Notes: generated by a model from the letters alone, not told the origin. 64,000 nucleotides of DNA from Nocardia tengchongensis (GCF_018362975.1 NZ_CP074371.1:5456001-5520000), one strand, 5' to 3'. Shown: positions 32,057 to 41,459, numbered from the stretch's first letter. Translations and numbers: made by a program.

Positions 32057-32551
32057 TCAGCGCGGATCGATCATCTTGTAGCCGTTGCCCTGTCCATCGT
32101 CGTAGTACTCGGTGACCACGGTCGCGTCGATGACCTCCCCGTCGGGGTCGATCACGACATTGCGGTAGCCGTAGGGTCCGACGGCGGTGGCGACGCGGTT
32201 CAGCCGGCGGGCGGCGAAGGCGGCCACGACCGGGCGGAGCAGGAATCGGGTGAACGGCAGCAGTGCCAGCAGGCCGAGGGCGGTGGTGAGCAGGCCGGGC
32301 ACGAACATCAGGACCGCGCCCACCCCGACCAGTGCGCCGTCGGCGACGGCGGTGCTCGGTTCGAGTTCGCCGCGCGCGGCGCGCCGGAACCCTTCGAAGA
32401 CGCGGCGCCCCTGCGAGCGCACCAGCACCAGACCCACGGCCGAGCCCGCCAGCAGCAGCAGGATGGTGGGGAACACGCCGATGAGGTGGCCGACCCCGAT
32501 GAGGGTGGCAATCTCGGCGGCGAACCAGGCGAGGAACAACAGGGCAGGCAT
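32057..32551 (-). CDS. fxsA: FxsA-family membrane protein
   Basis: The 164-residue protein has the FxsA pattern: hydrophobic segments at the start (FLAWFAAEIATLIGVGHLIG), then a second helix with AGSAVGLVLVRSQGRRVFEGFRRAARGELEP, and a third and fourth helix (VGVGAVLMFVPGLLTTALGLLALLPFTRFLLRP). The C-terminal 50 residues are soluble with an acidic end. FxsA overexpression counters phage F exclusion in E. coli; the native role is unclear. It is transcribed alone and ended by the hairpin at 31966. Confidence 0.9.
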   Translation of the reverse strand: MPALLFLAWFAAEIATLIGVGHLIGVFPTILLLLAGSAVGLVLVRSQGRRVFEGFRRAARGELEPSTAVADGALVGVGAVLMFVPGLLTTALGLLALLPFTRFLLRPVVAAFAARRLNRVATAVGPYGYRNVVIDPDGEVIDATVVTEYYDDGQGNGYKMIDPR

Positions 32552-32634
32552 CAGGCGATCCTTTCGATCGGTCTACTCCTGCCAACGCGCGACGCCCCGG
32601 ATTTTCTCCCGGGTGCGGCACCGGTCACATCGGG

Positions 32635-33299
32635 CTAGGCCCCGCCGGGGCGGACCAGGCCGGTTTCGTAGGCCAGGACCACGGCCTGCACCCGGTCGCG
32701 CAGGCCGAGTTTGGTGAGGACCCGGCCGACGTGGGTTTTTTGACGGTGGCCTCGGACAGGAACAGGGCGCCGGCGATCTCGGCGTTGGAGCGGCCGGCGG
32801 CGATGTGTTCGAGGACTTCGCGTTCGCGGGCGGTGAGGACTTCGAGCAGGCCCGGGTCGCGGCCGGCGGCGGGGTCCTCGGCGATGAGCCGGTCGAGCAG
32901 GCGTTTGGTGACCTTGGGTGAGACGACGGCGTCGCCGGCGGCGACGCTGCGGATGGCGGAGATGAGGTCCTCGGGCGGGGTGTCCTTGAGCAGGAAGCCG
33001 CTGGCGCCGGCGCGCAGCGCGCCCAGGGCGTGTTCGTCGAGGTCGAAGGTGGTCATGACCAGAACGCGGCTGCCGCACCCGGATTCGATGATCCGCGCGG
33101 TCGCGGTGACGCCGTCGGTGATCGGCATGCGCACATCCATGAGCACCACGTCGGGCCGCAGTTCGCTGGCGCGCGCGATGGCGGTGGCGCCGTTGTCGGC
33201 CTCCCCCACCACCTCGATGTCGGGGTGGGCGCCGAGCACCATCCGCAATCCGGCGCGCATGAGTTCCTGGTCATCGACGACGAGCACGGTGATCGGCAC
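32635..33299 (-). CDS. NarL/FixJ-family response regulator, frame broken
   Basis: The first 120 residues are a receiver domain (VLVVDDQELMRAGLRMVL; phosphorylated Asp in VVLMDVRMP, Lys in FLLKDTPPEDL). The C-terminal LuxR-type helix-turn-helix begins at LTAREREVLEHIAAGRSNAEIAGALFLSEATVK. The frame breaks in a run of six T bases at 32736-32741 (A run on the coding strand). Removing two bases restores VKTHVGRVLTKLGLRDRVQAVVLAYE and the normal stop at 32635. An intact protein would have about 220 residues. It is encoded 86 bp after its sensor kinase on the same strand. A sequencing error in the homopolymer is likely. Confidence 0.86.
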
Positions 33300-33385
33300 G
33301 CCCCCAACCTATCCGGCGGCCGGGCGCGTGCGGCGGACAGGGCGGAGCCGCCGGCGGGCGGCTCCGGTCGGTGCAGGTGGGCCGG

Positions 33386-34606
33386 TCAGTCGAGGATGTC
33401 GGCGCGTTCGAGGGGGATGGTGGCGCGGACGGTCCAGCCGCCGTGCGGGTTCCGGCCTGCGGTGAGGGTGCCGCCGAGCACGGCGATGCGTTCGCGCATG
33501 CCGACCAGGCCGAGGCCGCTGCCGGGGATGCGGGCGGGGGTGAGCGCGCGGGTGGCCGAGGCGCTCGGGCACCCGCCGGGTTCGGGCGCGGTGAGCGGGG
33601 CGCCGCCGGTGTCGGTGATGTCGAGCAGCACGTCGGTCTCGCGGCGGGTGACGCGGACGTCGGCCTGCGGGTCGGGGCCCGCGTGGCGCAGGGTGTTGGT
33701 GAGCGATTCCTGCACGATGCGGTGGATGCCGAGGCTGACTTCGGGGGTGACGGCGTCGAGTTCGCCGCGCAGTTCGAGGGTGACCTCGAGGCCGGCGCTG
33801 CGCATCATCTCGACGACCTTGGCGATGCCGGCGGTGCCGTGTTGCGGAAGTTGTTCGGGCGCATGGTCGGTGCGCAGCAGTTCGACGGTGCGGCGCAGTT
33901 CGCGCAGGGCCTCGCGGCCGATGCCGGCGATGGTGGACAGCGCTTGTTCGGCGGTGTCGGGGTCGTGGCGCAGGGCGAAGCGGGCGCCGTCGGCCTGGAC
34001 GATGATGACGCTGACCGCGTGCGCGACCACGTCGTGCAGTTCGCGGGCGATGCGGGTGCGTTCGGCGGCGACGGCGTCGTGGGAGCGGCGTTCGCGGTCG
34101 TAGTCGGCGACGGCCAGGCGGGCGGCGACCTCGGCGTCGTAGGCGTGGCGGGCGCCGACGAATTCGGCCAGGGTCCAGCACAGCGCGTAGAAGAGGGCGT
34201 TGAAGACGATGTCGGCGCCCTGTGGTTTGCCGACGGCGGCCGCGGCGAGGAAGCCGTCGAGCACCAGGATGACCAGGTAGACGAGTCCTTGGCGGCGCCC
34301 GACGTAGGCGACCAGGGTGTAGAGCATGATGCCCAGGCCCAGCAGCGCCGGGTGCACGGAGTGGTCGCCGACCGTCCAGTGCACGAGCGAGCCGATCATC
34401 GACAGCGCCACCATGGCGACCGCGGCGGCGCGGGTGTGGGTGCGGCGGAACACGATCGGCAGCGGCAGCAGCACGCTGAGCACGAGGTAGGTGGGTTTGT
34501 ACTGACTGTTGCTCAGGGCGAGCACATCGATGACGAACAAGAGCAGCGCGACCGCCGAATCGGTGATCAGCGGTTTTCCGCGCAGCCACAGACTGAACCG
34601 GCGCAC
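33386..34606 (-). CDS. Sensor histidine kinase, NarL-type (HisKA_3)
   Basis: The 406-residue kinase has four or five N-terminal membrane helices (about residues 15-160), then the HisKA_3 dimer domain with ERTRIARELHDVVAHAVSVI (phosphorylated His in ELHDV, near residue 198) and a HATPase_c domain with NTLRHAG (N box), DTGG and GSGLGLVGMRERIAVLGG (G boxes). It has no extracytoplasmic sensor domain of note, so it may sense membrane state. It pairs with the response regulator encoded next. Targets are unknown. Confidence 0.92.
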   Translation of the reverse strand: MRRFSLWLRGKPLITDSAVALLLFVIDVLALSNSQYKPTYLVLSVLLPLPIVFRRTHTRAAAVAMVALSMIGSLVHWTVGDHSVHPALLGLGIMLYTLVAYVGRRQGLVYLVILVLDGFLAAAAVGKPQGADIVFNALFYALCWTLAEFVGARHAYDAEVAARLAVADYDRERRSHDAVAAERTRIARELHDVVAHAVSVIIVQADGARFALRHDPDTAEQALSTIAGIGREALRELRRTVELLRTDHAPEQLPQHGTAGIAKVVEMMRSAGLEVTLELRGELDAVTPEVSLGIHRIVQESLTNTLRHAGPDPQADVRVTRRETDVLLDITDTGGAPLTAPEPGGCPSASATRALTPARIPGSGLGLVGMRERIAVLGGTLTAGRNPHGGWTVRATIPLERADILD

Positions 34607-34694
34607 CCGTCCACCCTACGGGCCGGGTAGCCGGTGACTCGCTGACGCACCCGACGGTTTGGTTCGTGGTGGCGGCGTCTGGTTGGGTCGGCCC

Positions 34695-35462
34695 GTGAGC
34701 CTTGCAGACTGGGCGGTCCTGTTGACCGCGGCGACGGCGGCCGGCTGGGTCGACGCCGTGGTCGGCGGTGGCGGCCTGATTGTGCTGCCCACCCTGTTCG
34801 TGGTGCTGCCCGGCCTGGCCCCGCAGACGGCCTTGGGCACCAACAAGATCGCCGCCTTCTCCGGCACCAGCGCCGCGGTGCTCACCTTCAGTCGCAAGGT
34901 CCCGATGCGCTGGAAGGTGCTCGTCCCCGGTGCGGCCATCGCGGCGGTGGCCGCGGCGTGCGGCTCGGCGGCGGTGGCGTTGATCGACCGCAAGTACTTC
35001 ATCCCGATCGTGATGGTGGTGCTGATCGGTGTGGCGGTGTTCGTGACGCTGCGGCCCTCGATCGGGGTCACCATGGCCACCCATCGCCCGACCCGGCGCA
35101 AGACGATCCTGGTCGTGGCGCTGGCCGCGGGCCTCATCGGCCTCTACGACGGGCTGCTCGGCCCGGGCACGGGCACGTTCCTGATCATCACCTTCGCGAC
35201 GATGCTCGGCACCGAGTTCGTGCGCGCCGCCGCCATGGCGAAGGTCATCAACTGCGGCTCCAACCTGGGCTCACTGCTGTTCCTGGCGAGCACCGGGCAC
35301 GTGCTGTGGGCGCTGGGCCTGTCGATGGCCGTGGCGAATGTGGCCGGGTCGGTGGTCGGTTCGCGGATGGCACTGGCCAAGGGTGCCGGTTTCGTCCGCA
35401 TCGTCCTGCTGGTGGTGGTGACCGCCATGGTCGTTCGCCTCGGCTGGCAACAGTTCGGCTGA
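34695..35462 (+). CDS. TauE/SafE-family membrane transporter
   Basis: The 255-residue protein has about seven or eight helices with the family's two repeat signatures: GWVDAVVGGGGLIVLPTLF near the start with ALGTNKIAAFSGTSAA, and LIGLYDGLLGPGTGTFLIITF with KVINCGSNLGSLLFL in the second half. Members export or import sulfite, sulfoacetate or other anions. GTG 34695 is favoured as it opens directly into the first helix; GTG 34659 adds 12 residues without a clear site. It is divergent from the histidine kinase and nearly touches the convergent TetR gene. Confidence 0.88.
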   Translation: MSLADWAVLLTAATAAGWVDAVVGGGGLIVLPTLFVVLPGLAPQTALGTNKIAAFSGTSAAVLTFSRKVPMRWKVLVPGAAIAAVAAACGSAAVALIDRKYFIPIVMVVLIGVAVFVTLRPSIGVTMATHRPTRRKTILVVALAAGLIGLYDGLLGPGTGTFLIITFATMLGTEFVRAAAMAKVINCGSNLGSLLFLASTGHVLWALGLSMAVANVAGSVVGSRMALAKGAGFVRIVLLVVVTAMVVRLGWQQFG

Positions 35463-35469
35463 CCCGGTC

Positions 35470-36204
35470 TCAGACGCGGGCGAGCCGATGCACCGAGGTC
35501 AAGGGGCGGAAGGCTTCCGGCTCCGGGCGTAGCGGAGGAACCTCGGCGATCACCGGTAGGTGATCGGCGGGCAGTTCCGGCGCGGGCTGGGACAACCACG
35601 GCGCCAGCACCTTCGAGGTGGTCTCCTGGATCTTGCGTTGCAGCGCTTCACCGTCCTCCAGACCCGGGCGCTGGAACAGCACGGTCAGCGCCCCGGACAC
35701 CGCGCCGACGACCGCGCCGACCAGGGCGGCCGCGCCGACGTCGTCGAGTTCCTCGGGGAAGGCGGCGCGCAGCTGGCGCGCGATCTCCTGCTGGGAGGCG
35801 AGCTGGGCGTAGGCGGCACGCCCGGACACAGCCGGGACGGTGCGCGAGACCTGAGCGCGCAGCACCGCGATGCGGGCGGCGAGGGTGTCTCCGAGGTGAT
35901 CGCCGGGGTTGTCGCCGGCCGCGCGCAGCGCGCGCAGCAGCACCTCGACGGGGCGTTCCCCGGGGCGGCGGGTGGCGATGGCGCGCACGGCGGCCTGCAC
36001 CCGTTCGTCCGGCTCGGGGAACAGCAGTTCCTCTTTGCTGGCGAAGTAATTGAAGAACGTCCGGGTGCCGACTTCGGCGGCGGCCGCGATCTCGGCGACG
36101 GTGGCCGCCTCGTATCCTCGGCTCTCGAACTGTTCTACGGCGGCTTCGAGCAGGGCTCGGCGGGTGCGTTCCCGTTTGCGATCGCGGAGTGCGGATGGCG
36201 GCAC
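35470..36204 (-). CDS. TetR-family transcriptional regulator
   Basis: The protein of about 244 residues has the TetR DNA-binding domain near its start (RRALLEAAVEQFESRGYEAATVAEIAAAAEVGTRTFFNYFASKEELLF) and a long ligand domain ending in VLAPWLSQPAPEL. GTG 36204 gives a normal N-terminus; the frame continues upstream to ATG 36315, which would add 37 unusual residues. It is divergent from tldD. The gap contains no clear long palindrome, so autoregulation is not shown. The ligand is unknown. Confidence 0.85.
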   Translation of the reverse strand: MPPSALRDRKRERTRRALLEAAVEQFESRGYEAATVAEIAAAAEVGTRTFFNYFASKEELLFPEPDERVQAAVRAIATRRPGERPVEVLLRALRAAGDNPGDHLGDTLAARIAVLRAQVSRTVPAVSGRAAYAQLASQQEIARQLRAAFPEELDDVGAAALVGAVVGAVSGALTVLFQRPGLEDGEALQRKIQETTSKVLAPWLSQPAPELPADHLPVIAEVPPLRPEPEAFRPLTSVHRLARV

Positions 36205-36391
36205 GCGGGCAGACAGTACGGCATCCGCCGGGCAATCCGCGGAATGTCCAGCCGTTGAGCGTGCCGTTTCCCACTGTGCTACTTCACACTTCACGCATTG
36301 TTGCAGCGTATGCATGTTTGCGGGCGATGAATTTCACTCGGGCTGCGTGGTTTCTTGGCCGCCCGGCGTGTCGCCCTCTAGCGTGGTGCGG

Positions 36392-37918
36392 GTGAGCATC
36401 GCTACCAAGGTCATCGACGGCCAGTTCCGCGCGCTGCCGCTGTCCGCGCTCGCCGACGCCGCGTTGAGCGCGGCCCGCGCGGCCGGGGCCGAGTACGCGG
36501 ACCTGCGTGTGCATCGACTCGTGCAGCAGTCCATCAGGTTGCGCGACGGCCGGGTCGAATCGGTGTCCGACAGTACCGATCTCGGGTTCGCTGTGCGTGT
36601 GATCGTCGACGGCACCTGGGGTTTCGCCTCGCACGCCGACCTCACCGTCGACGCCGCGGCCGAGGTCGCGCGCCGCGCGGTGACCGTGGCGACGACGCTG
36701 CGCGCGCTCAATCGCGAACGCGTGGAACTGGCTCCGGAGCCGCGCTACGACGGCACCGAGTACGTCTCGGCCTACGACGTGGACCCCTTCGAGGTGCCGA
36801 CCCCGGAGAAAGTCGCGCTGCTGCTGGACTATTCGGACCGGCTGCGCTCCGCCGACGGTGTCGATCACGTGACGGCATCGGTGCTGCAGGTCAAGGAGCA
36901 GACCTTCTACGCCGACACCTTGGGCTCCCGCATCACCCAGCAGCGGGTGCGCCTGCACCCGCAGTTCGAGGCCATCACCGTCGACCCGGCGGCGGGGGTG
37001 TTCGAGACCATGCGCACCCTGGCCGCCCCCGCCGGGCGCGGCTGGGAGTACGTGACCGGCGCGGACGGAACCTGGGACTGGGCGGGCGAACTCGCGCGCA
37101 TGCCGGAGTGGCTGGCCGAGAAGGTGAAGGCCCCCAGCGTCGAGGCCGGGCCCACCGATCTGGTGATCGACCCGACCAACCTGTGGCTGACCATCCACGA
37201 ATCCATCGGCCACGCCACCGAATACGACCGGGCCATCGGCTACGAATCCGCCTACGCGGGCACCTCGTTCGCCACCCCCGACCAGCTCGGCACCCTGCGC
37301 TACGGCACCCCGATCATGCACGTCACCGGCGACCGCACCCAGCGGCACGGCCTGGCCACCGTCGGCTGGGACGACGAGGGCGTGGCCGGACAGCAGTGGG
37401 ACCTGGTCCGCGACGGCGTGCTCGTCGGCTACCAGCTGGACCGGGTGTTCGCGCCGAAACTGGGCCTGGAACGCTCCAACGGCTGCTCCTACGCCGACTC
37501 CGCGCACCACGTCCCGATCCAGCGCATGGCCAACGTGTCGCTGCAACCGGATCCCGACCGCGACACCAGCACCGCCGAACTCATCTCCCGCGTCGAGAAC
37601 GGCATCTACATCGCCGGCGACAAGTCGTGGTCGATCGATATGCAGCGCTACAACTTCCAGTTCACCGGTCAGCGCTTCTTCCGCATCCGCAACGGCGAGT
37701 TGGCCGGGCAGCTGCGCGATGTCGCCTACCAGGCCACCACCACCGACTTCTGGGGTTCGATGGAAGCCGTCGGCGGACCCTCGACGTGGGTGCTGGGCGG
37801 GGCGTTCAACTGCGGCAAGGCGCAACCGGGTCAGGTGGCGGCGGTCTCGCACGGCTGCCCGTCGGTGCTGGTGCGCGGCATCAACATTCTCAATACCCGC
37901 GCCGAGGCCGGACAGTAG
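36392..37918 (+). CDS. tldD: TldD-like metalloprotease subunit
   Basis: TldD and its partner TldE form a heterodimeric metallopeptidase; in E. coli they degrade unfolded peptides and mature microcin B17. This 508-residue subunit has the active zinc motif HESIGH near residue 268 with a third ligand expected near SNGCSYADSAHH, and the family phrase LRDGRVESVSDSTDLGFAVRVIVDGTWGFAS. GTG 36392 was chosen because the upstream translation is not family-like. It is followed after 15 bp by the tldE gene, so they form an operon. No precursor peptide was seen nearby. Confidence 0.92.
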   Translation: MSIATKVIDGQFRALPLSALADAALSAARAAGAEYADLRVHRLVQQSIRLRDGRVESVSDSTDLGFAVRVIVDGTWGFASHADLTVDAAAEVARRAVTVATTLRALNRERVELAPEPRYDGTEYVSAYDVDPFEVPTPEKVALLLDYSDRLRSADGVDHVTASVLQVKEQTFYADTLGSRITQQRVRLHPQFEAITVDPAAGVFETMRTLAAPAGRGWEYVTGADGTWDWAGELARMPEWLAEKVKAPSVEAGPTDLVIDPTNLWLTIHESIGHATEYDRAIGYESAYAGTSFATPDQLGTLRYGTPIMHVTGDRTQRHGLATVGWDDEGVAGQQWDLVRDGVLVGYQLDRVFAPKLGLERSNGCSYADSAHHVPIQRMANVSLQPDPDRDTSTAELISRVENGIYIAGDKSWSIDMQRYNFQFTGQRFFRIRNGELAGQLRDVAYQATTTDFWGSMEAVGGPSTWVLGGAFNCGKAQPGQVAAVSHGCPSVLVRGINILNTRAEAGQ

Positions 37919-37933
37919 GAAAGGACCGACACG

Positions 37934-39337
37934 GTGAGTGTGCTCCCCGCCCCCGAGGTCGTCGAACGCGCGCTGCGGGCGTCGCGCGCGGACGAGGCCA
38001 TGGTGATCGTCACCGACGCGCACGAGGCGTCGCTGCGCTGGGCCGGAAATTCCATGACCACCAACGGTTCCTCGGTGGCGCGGGACTGGGCGGTGATCTC
38101 GGTGTTCCGCGACGGCCCGACCGCCGCGCGCGTCGGCAGCGTGAGTTCCACCAGCGTCGATCCGGCCGACATCGAGTCGGTGGTGCGCGCAAGCGAACAG
38201 GCGGCCCGCGACGCCGAGCCCGCGCGCGACGCCATGCCACTGCTCGATCCCGATGCCGTCGACGCCGACACCCTCGACCGGCTGCTCGACTGGGACGGCG
38301 ACCCGGCCACCACCGACATCGGCGTGTTCACCACGCTGGCACAGGATCTGGCGACCGGTTTCGACGGCGCGGACCGCCTCTACGGTTTCGCCCACCACCA
38401 GATGCACTCCACCTGGCTGGGCACCTCCACGGGTCTGCGCCGGCGCTGGGTGCAGCCGACCGGTTCGGTGGAGATCAACGGCAAGCGCGGTGAGGGCGCG
38501 GAGTTGGCCAGCGCCTGGGTCGGTACCGGCACCACCGATTTCGCCGACGTCGACACCGCGGGCCTGCTGAGCGAATTGGCGCGCCGCCTGGACTGGTCCA
38601 AGCGCCGCGTCGAGTTGCCGGCGGGCCGCTACGAGACGCTGCTGCCGCCCTCGGCGGTCGCGGATCTGATGATCTACATGTCCTGGAGCATGGAGGGCCG
38701 CGGCGCGCACGAGGGCCACACCGCCTTCGCCCGGGCGGGCGGCACCCGAATCGGGGAGCGGCTCACCGGGATTCCGCTGACCCTGTCCTCGGATCCGAGC
38801 GCGGCGGGCCTCGAGTACCGGCCGTTCGTGGCGACGCCGTCGTCGTCGGAGTCGCTGTCGGTGTTCGACAACGGCCTGACCGCGCAACGCACCGACTGGG
38901 TGCGCGAGGGCGTGATCGAGTCGCTGGTGTATCCGCGCGCCACCGCCGCCGAATTCGACGCCCCCGTCACGGTTCCCGGGGAGAACCTGCTCCTGACCGG
39001 CGGTAGCGACGCCACCCTCGCGGACATGATCGCCCGCACCGAACGCGGTCTGCTGCTGACCTGCCTGTGGTATATCCGCGAGGTGGATCCGGCGACGCTG
39101 CTGCTGACCGGCCTCACCCGCGACGGCGTCTATCTGGTCGAGAACGGTGAGGTCACCGCGGCGGTCAACAACTTCCGCTTCAACGAGAGTCCCCTGGACC
39201 TGCTGCGCCGGGTCACCGAGGCGGGCCGCACCGAGATCACGCTGCCGCGCGAGTGGAAGGACTGGTTCACCCGGACCGCCATGCCGCCGTTGCGGATTCC
39301 CGATTTCCACATGTCCTCGGTGAGCCAGGCGACCTGA
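37934..39337 (+). CDS. pmbA: TldE/PmbA-like subunit
   Basis: The 467-residue partner of TldD has the same fold without the HExxH zinc site. Typical blocks are LRWAGNSMTTNGSSVARDWAV, RLYGFAHHQMHSTWLG and RGLLLTCLWYIREVDPATLLLTGLTRDGVYLVENGEV near the C-terminus. GTG 37934 follows a GGAAAGGACC site. It is co-transcribed with tldD; the pair ends at a hairpin at 39344. Confidence 0.92.
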   Translation: MSVLPAPEVVERALRASRADEAMVIVTDAHEASLRWAGNSMTTNGSSVARDWAVISVFRDGPTAARVGSVSSTSVDPADIESVVRASEQAARDAEPARDAMPLLDPDAVDADTLDRLLDWDGDPATTDIGVFTTLAQDLATGFDGADRLYGFAHHQMHSTWLGTSTGLRRRWVQPTGSVEINGKRGEGAELASAWVGTGTTDFADVDTAGLLSELARRLDWSKRRVELPAGRYETLLPPSAVADLMIYMSWSMEGRGAHEGHTAFARAGGTRIGERLTGIPLTLSSDPSAAGLEYRPFVATPSSSESLSVFDNGLTAQRTDWVREGVIESLVYPRATAAEFDAPVTVPGENLLLTGGSDATLADMIARTERGLLLTCLWYIREVDPATLLLTGLTRDGVYLVENGEVTAAVNNFRFNESPLDLLRRVTEAGRTEITLPREWKDWFTRTAMPPLRIPDFHMSSVSQAT

Positions 39338-39343
39338 CCCGTA

Positions 39344-39396
39344 GCCGCTTTCCGGAAAATCCGTATCGCGACGAACGATGATTTCCGGAAAGCGGC
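39344..39396 (+). terminator. Hairpin after the tldD-pmbA operon
   Basis: GCCGCTTTCCGGAAA (39344-39358) pairs perfectly with TTTCCGGAAAGCGGC (39382-39396), a 15-bp stem with a 23-base loop. Each arm also holds the palindrome TTTCCGGAAA, so alternative structures or protein binding are possible. It lies between tldE and the reductase gene, both on the plus strand. Confidence 0.6.
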
Positions 39397-39457
39397 GCCG
39401 ACTTCCTTGCGAGACGGCGATACACGCCGATCATTCCCTTCTCGAAGGAGTACGGCT

Positions 39458-40054
39458 ATGAGCAAGGTAGTCACCGGCGCGAGCATGTCCCTCGACGGCT
39501 TCATCGCGGGCCCCGGCGAAACCGGTTTCGAGCACCTGTTCGCCTGGTATCAGAGCGGCGACGTGCCGATCGCCAGCACCCATCCCGAAATCCCGTTCTC
39601 CCTGACCGCCTCCGACGCCGCATACCTGCGGGCCTGGCTCGACGCGGTCGGGGTGTACGTGGTCGGCAAGCGTTTGTTCACTCTCACCAACGGGTGGGGC
39701 GGGGTGCATCCGGCCGACAAGCCGATCGTCGTGGTCACCCACACCATGCCCGAGCAGTGGATCGCCGAGCATCCGGACGCGCCGTTCACCTTCGTCACCG
39801 GTGGGGTGAAGGAGGCGATCGAGGTGGCGCGCGGCATCGCCGGCGACAAGCTGGTCGGGGTCAGCGGCGGCGATGTCGCCCGCCAGTGCCTGGACGAGGG
39901 GCTGTTGGAGGAGATCTGGGTCGATATCGTGCCGGTGCTGCTGGGCGGCGGGGTGCCGTTGCTGGGCGCGCTGTCGAATGCGCCGGTGCTGCTGGAGGAT
40001 CCGGAGATCGTGGCCGGCTCCCGGGTGACCCACCTGAAGTACCGCATCCGCTGA
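39458..40054 (+). CDS. RibD/DHFR-like reductase family protein
   Basis: The 198-residue protein belongs to the dihydrofolate reductase-like RibD C-terminal family. It starts with KVVTGASMSLDGFIAGPGE, and has YVVGKRLFTLTNGWGG, IVVVTHTMPEQW and FVTGGVKEAIEVARGIAGDKLVGVSGG for NADPH binding, then DIVPVLLGGGVPLLG. It probably reduces a small substrate with NADPH, but the substrate is unknown. ATG 39458 follows GAAGGAG. Confidence 0.85.
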   Translation: MSKVVTGASMSLDGFIAGPGETGFEHLFAWYQSGDVPIASTHPEIPFSLTASDAAYLRAWLDAVGVYVVGKRLFTLTNGWGGVHPADKPIVVVTHTMPEQWIAEHPDAPFTFVTGGVKEAIEVARGIAGDKLVGVSGGDVARQCLDEGLLEEIWVDIVPVLLGGGVPLLGALSNAPVLLEDPEIVAGSRVTHLKYRIR

Positions 40055-40144
40055 CCGGCGGCTTTGCGCTGTCGGCGAACCGGTTGTCGTGGTGCCGGGA
40101 TCGCGCGCATGCTGGGATTACAGACCTTGTAATCACGTAATCGG

Positions 40145-41155
40145 ATGGTGGTCGTCGTGGACGACGAAGCTGCCCTCTCGTCCTGGGACGAGACCCCGAA
40201 TCCCGCCGAGTCCGGGCCGCCGCCCGGCTTCGGACCCGCCGACGCCGCGGCCCTGGACGCCTACTCGCGCACGGTGATCGCGGTCGCCGCCTCGGTGACC
40301 CCGCACGTGGCCAGCGTGCAGACCCGCCGCGGCGGCGGCTCGGCGGTGGTGTTCACCGGCGACGGCTTCCTGCTCACCAACGCCCACGTGATCGGCGAGG
40401 CGTCCAAGGGGACCGTGGTCTTCGCCGACGGACTGGAATCGAGCTTCGACGTGGTGGGCGTGGACCCGCTCTCGGATCTGGCGGTGCTGCGCGCCCGCAG
40501 TGGCGCTCCGGCCGCGGTGCGTCTCGGCGACGCCGACACCCTGGTGGTCGGGCAGCTGGTGGTGGCCGTGGGCAGCCCGCTGGGGCTGGCCGGGTCGGTG
40601 ACCGCGGGCGTGGTGAGCGCGCTGGGCCGCTCGGTGCCGGTCGGCAATCGCCGCACCGCGCGCGTCATCGAGGACGTGATCCAGACCGACGCCGCCCTCA
40701 ACCCCGGCAATTCCGGTGGGGCGCTGGCGGATTCGGCGGGCCGGGTGGTGGGGATCAATACCGCGGTCGCCGGGATCGGGCTGGGTCTGGCGATTCCGAT
40801 CAACGTCACCACCCGCCGCATCATCAGCACCCTGCTCACCGAGGGCCGGGTCCGGCGCGCCTACCTGGGCGTGGTCGGGGTGCCCGCGCCCCTGCCCACC
40901 GCCGTAGCCACCCGCACCGGCCAGGACGCGGGGCTGCGGATCGTGGAGGTGGTGCACGGCGGTCCCGCCGAACGCGCGGGGTTGCGTCGCGGGGATCTGG
41001 TGCTCAGCATCGCGCGCACCGAGATTCGTGACGCGCAGGGCATTCAACGGCAGTTGTTCGCCGACGCCATCGGGCGCACGCTGCCGGTGACGGTGCTGCG
41101 CAACGGCGCGATGGTGGATGTGCTCGCGGTGCCGGTCGAGCTCACCGGCGACTGA
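40145..41155 (+). CDS. Trypsin-like S1C (HtrA/Deg) serine protease with PDZ domain
   Basis: The 336-residue protein has a complete catalytic triad: His in LLTNAHVIG near residue 82, Asp in DPLSDLAVLRA near residue 114 and Ser in NPGNSGGALAD near residue 195. A PDZ domain covers about residues 245-330 (AYLGVVGV, VVHGGPAERAGLRRGDLVLSI). Unlike usual periplasmic HtrA proteins it has no visible signal peptide or membrane anchor, and begins with a short acidic segment, so it may act in the cytoplasm. GTG/ATG choices upstream are few; ATG 40145 is taken. Confidence 0.88.
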   Translation: MVVVVDDEAALSSWDETPNPAESGPPPGFGPADAAALDAYSRTVIAVAASVTPHVASVQTRRGGGSAVVFTGDGFLLTNAHVIGEASKGTVVFADGLESSFDVVGVDPLSDLAVLRARSGAPAAVRLGDADTLVVGQLVVAVGSPLGLAGSVTAGVVSALGRSVPVGNRRTARVIEDVIQTDAALNPGNSGGALADSAGRVVGINTAVAGIGLGLAIPINVTTRRIISTLLTEGRVRRAYLGVVGVPAPLPTAVATRTGQDAGLRIVEVVHGGPAERAGLRRGDLVLSIARTEIRDAQGIQRQLFADAIGRTLPVTVLRNGAMVDVLAVPVELTGD

Positions 41156-41171
41156 ACCGCGACCGACGTGG

Positions 41172-41441
41172 TCAGGAGGCCGAGCGCTGCGCGGTGTCGC
41201 CGGGGTGCCAGATCTCGGCCAGCTCGTCGAGGGGAATGTCCAGGGCGCGGCTCAACGCCACCACCGTCCCGAACGCGGGTGTGGGCAGCCGTCCCGATTC
41301 GATCTTGCGCAGTGTCTCCGGCGAGATGCCCGCGTGCGCGGCCACGTCCGTGAGATCCCGGCCGGCGCGGGCGGTGCGCAGCGCGGCGCCCAGGCGGCGT
41401 CCGGCCTCGAGCTGGGCGGGCGTGAGGGGCAGTCGGACCAT
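41172..41441 (-). CDS. XRE-family helix-turn-helix regulator
   Basis: The 89-residue protein is little more than one helix-turn-helix domain: LGAALRTARAGRDLTDVAAHAGISPETLRKIESGRLPTP, then FGTVVALSRALDIPLDELAEIW. The ATG at 41441 is chosen because the translation upstream runs through the operator region. It is divergent from a methionine aminopeptidase gene, with two matching palindromes between them, so the protein very likely controls itself and that gene. It lies convergent to the serine protease gene, 16 bp apart. Confidence 0.88.
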   Translation of the reverse strand: MVRLPLTPAQLEAGRRLGAALRTARAGRDLTDVAAHAGISPETLRKIESGRLPTPAFGTVVALSRALDIPLDELAEIWHPGDTAQRSAS

Positions 41442-41459
41442 ACCGGTCACCCTACGTTT

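Noticed and set aside
36205..36315. Longer TetR start at ATG 36315
   Set aside because: It would add 37 residues rich in Cys, His and Gln with no similarity to TetR N-termini and would run into the tldD promoter region; GTG 36204 gives a normal start. It cannot be fully excluded.
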